Source: Desulforapulum autotrophicum (lineage in GTDB: Bacteria > Desulfobacterota > Desulfobacteria > Desulfobacterales > Desulfolunaceae). Taken from it: a stretch of 46,375 bases of DNA. The stretch is taken from contig DYJE01000036.1 in assembly GCA_020723285.1 (NCBI GenBank), forward strand, positions 1 through 46,375, written 5' to 3'. Under the pieces are notes generated by a model. It did not search any database and was not told the DNA's origin. It was given only the letters and a program-made list of their open reading frames with translations. Positions 45,955-46,375 of this stretch are shown here, in pieces (position 1 is the stretch's first letter; the number at the start of each line of letters is the position of its first letter). A program made the translations under genes and the position numbers.

Positions 45955-46252
45955 GGAGAATTTTTCCGAGGTCCTTCAAGTCGCGGTTGACCTGGTTCAA
46001 TTTGGCCTCGTAGCTTTTTCTTTCGTTGATCCGGTCAAGAACCTCTCTGGCCTTGTCCGAGGAGAGGGAGCCGACGTAGTCGAACGCCACCTTGCCGTTC
46101 ACACGGCGGGCCAGGTAAAGGTACTCCCGGCCTTTTCGTTTTTTGACGGATGCGGTTCCCCGGGGGAACGACCCGATAATATCCCGGTATTTTTTTGAAA
46201 GAGCCTCTAAACGACGGTGTTCCTCGTCCATGACCTGCTGGATGTAACTCAT
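45938..46252 (-). CDS. Small basic partner of the nucleotidyltransferase
   Basis: This 104-residue protein has a helical N-terminus (MSYIQQVMDEEHRRLEALSKKY), a short beta region (IGSFPRGTASVKKRKGREYLYLARRVNGKVAFDYVG), and a helical C-terminus. The middle resembles the DUF6788-type pattern with GSL/GS, a basic hairpin and YxYLxxRVNGK; these small proteins are often next to transposon or defence genes. The ATG at 46252 has GGGAGG five bases upstream. It is the first gene of the module and could be an antitoxin or a nucleic-acid-binding partner (inference). Confidence 0.7.
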   Translation of the reverse strand: MSYIQQVMDEEHRRLEALSKKYRDIIGSFPRGTASVKKRKGREYLYLARRVNGKVAFDYVGSLSSDKAREVLDRINERKSYEAKLNQVNRDLKDLGKILHGRKL

Positions 46253-46267
46253 AACCGCCTCCCGCTT

Positions 46268-46319
46268 GTTGCCCAACACTTACGCTAATATTTATACAGC
46301 GTTAGGCAACTTCCGTCAA
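46268..46319 (-). promoter_or_regulatory. Promoter and operator of the nucleotidyltransferase module
   Basis: On the minus strand, TTGACG (46319-46314), 17-bp spacer, TATAAA (46296-46291). An inverted repeat GTTGCC-AAC (46268-46277) and GTT-GGCAAC (46301-46310), with one mismatch, flanks the -10 box and suggests autoregulation. Confidence 0.75.
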
Positions 46320-46375
46320 GCTGAAGTTGAACAGTCAAATTTTAATAAAGCAATATTAACAGCGTGTTAAATTGC

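Overview
The window reads as a chromosomal segment of a Gram-negative anaerobe, most likely a sulfate-reducing or related member of the Desulfobacterota (Desulfobacteraceae/Desulfolunaceae-like). This is an inference from gene content: a giant BcrA/HgdC-type CoA-dehydratase activase, HypA/HypB nickel chaperones, an Fe-S/flavin NAD(P)H oxidoreductase, an FmdE plus molybdopterin-binding pair, a Met8-like/CcsA/HemA tetrapyrrole operon, and a sigma-54 activator with PAS domains. Coding is dense and moderately GC-rich, except for one AT-rich gene at 5.6-6.4 kb. No rRNA, tRNA, CRISPR array or complete insertion sequence was seen.

Layout. 0-6.5 kb: sigma-54/PAS regulator, shikimate kinase, a small exported protein, a cupin plus AraC regulator, and an AT-rich exported ORFan, with several dispersed palindromic repeats between them. 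6.5-8 kb: a HipB/HipA module whose promoter, operator and start codon are nested. 8-11.3 kb: hisS-aspS, closed by a strong terminator. 11.5-16.5 kb: the 1417-residue activase preceded by a Phd/PIN toxin-antitoxin pair. 16.6-19.7 kb: molybdopterin-binding protein plus FmdE, a MarR regulator, and a hotdog thioesterase-like gene behind a 38-bp palindromic operator. 19.9-23.5 kb: a hybrid sensor kinase and an RHH/RelE pair. 23.5-28 kb: FAD/Fe-S oxidoreductase-hypB-hypA, divergent from an HxlR regulator with paired operators and a terminator-like leader. 28-35.8 kb, all minus strand: dksA-PHP-rnc-trmH, then siroheme dehydrogenase-ccsA-hemA-fabD, then an MBL-fold hydrolase. 35.9-36.3 kb: two apparent tandem small RNA genes on the plus strand. 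36.3-43.2 kb, plus strand: a superinfection-immunity-like membrane peptide coupled to yceD (DUF177), a MauE/DoxX-like protein plus a periplasmic rhodanese, a chemotaxis receptor, pabA and a fused pabB-pabC. 43.4-46.4 kb: TetR regulator, yhbY, a small possibly truncated ORF, and a two-gene nucleotidyltransferase module with its own strong promoter.

How the genes relate. The window combines housekeeping blocks (aminoacyl-tRNA synthetases, heme/siroheme supply, folate precursor synthesis, RNA processing) with accessory modules. Three recognisable toxin-antitoxin systems and one nucleotidyltransferase pair lie within 46 kb. The least expected signals are non-coding: tandem promoter-hairpin-T-tract units with C-rich segments upstream of the immunity-like gene, two terminator-like hairpins in the leaders of pabA and of the oxidoreductase-hypBA operon, a probably leaderless hipB, and at least two families of dispersed palindromic repeats.
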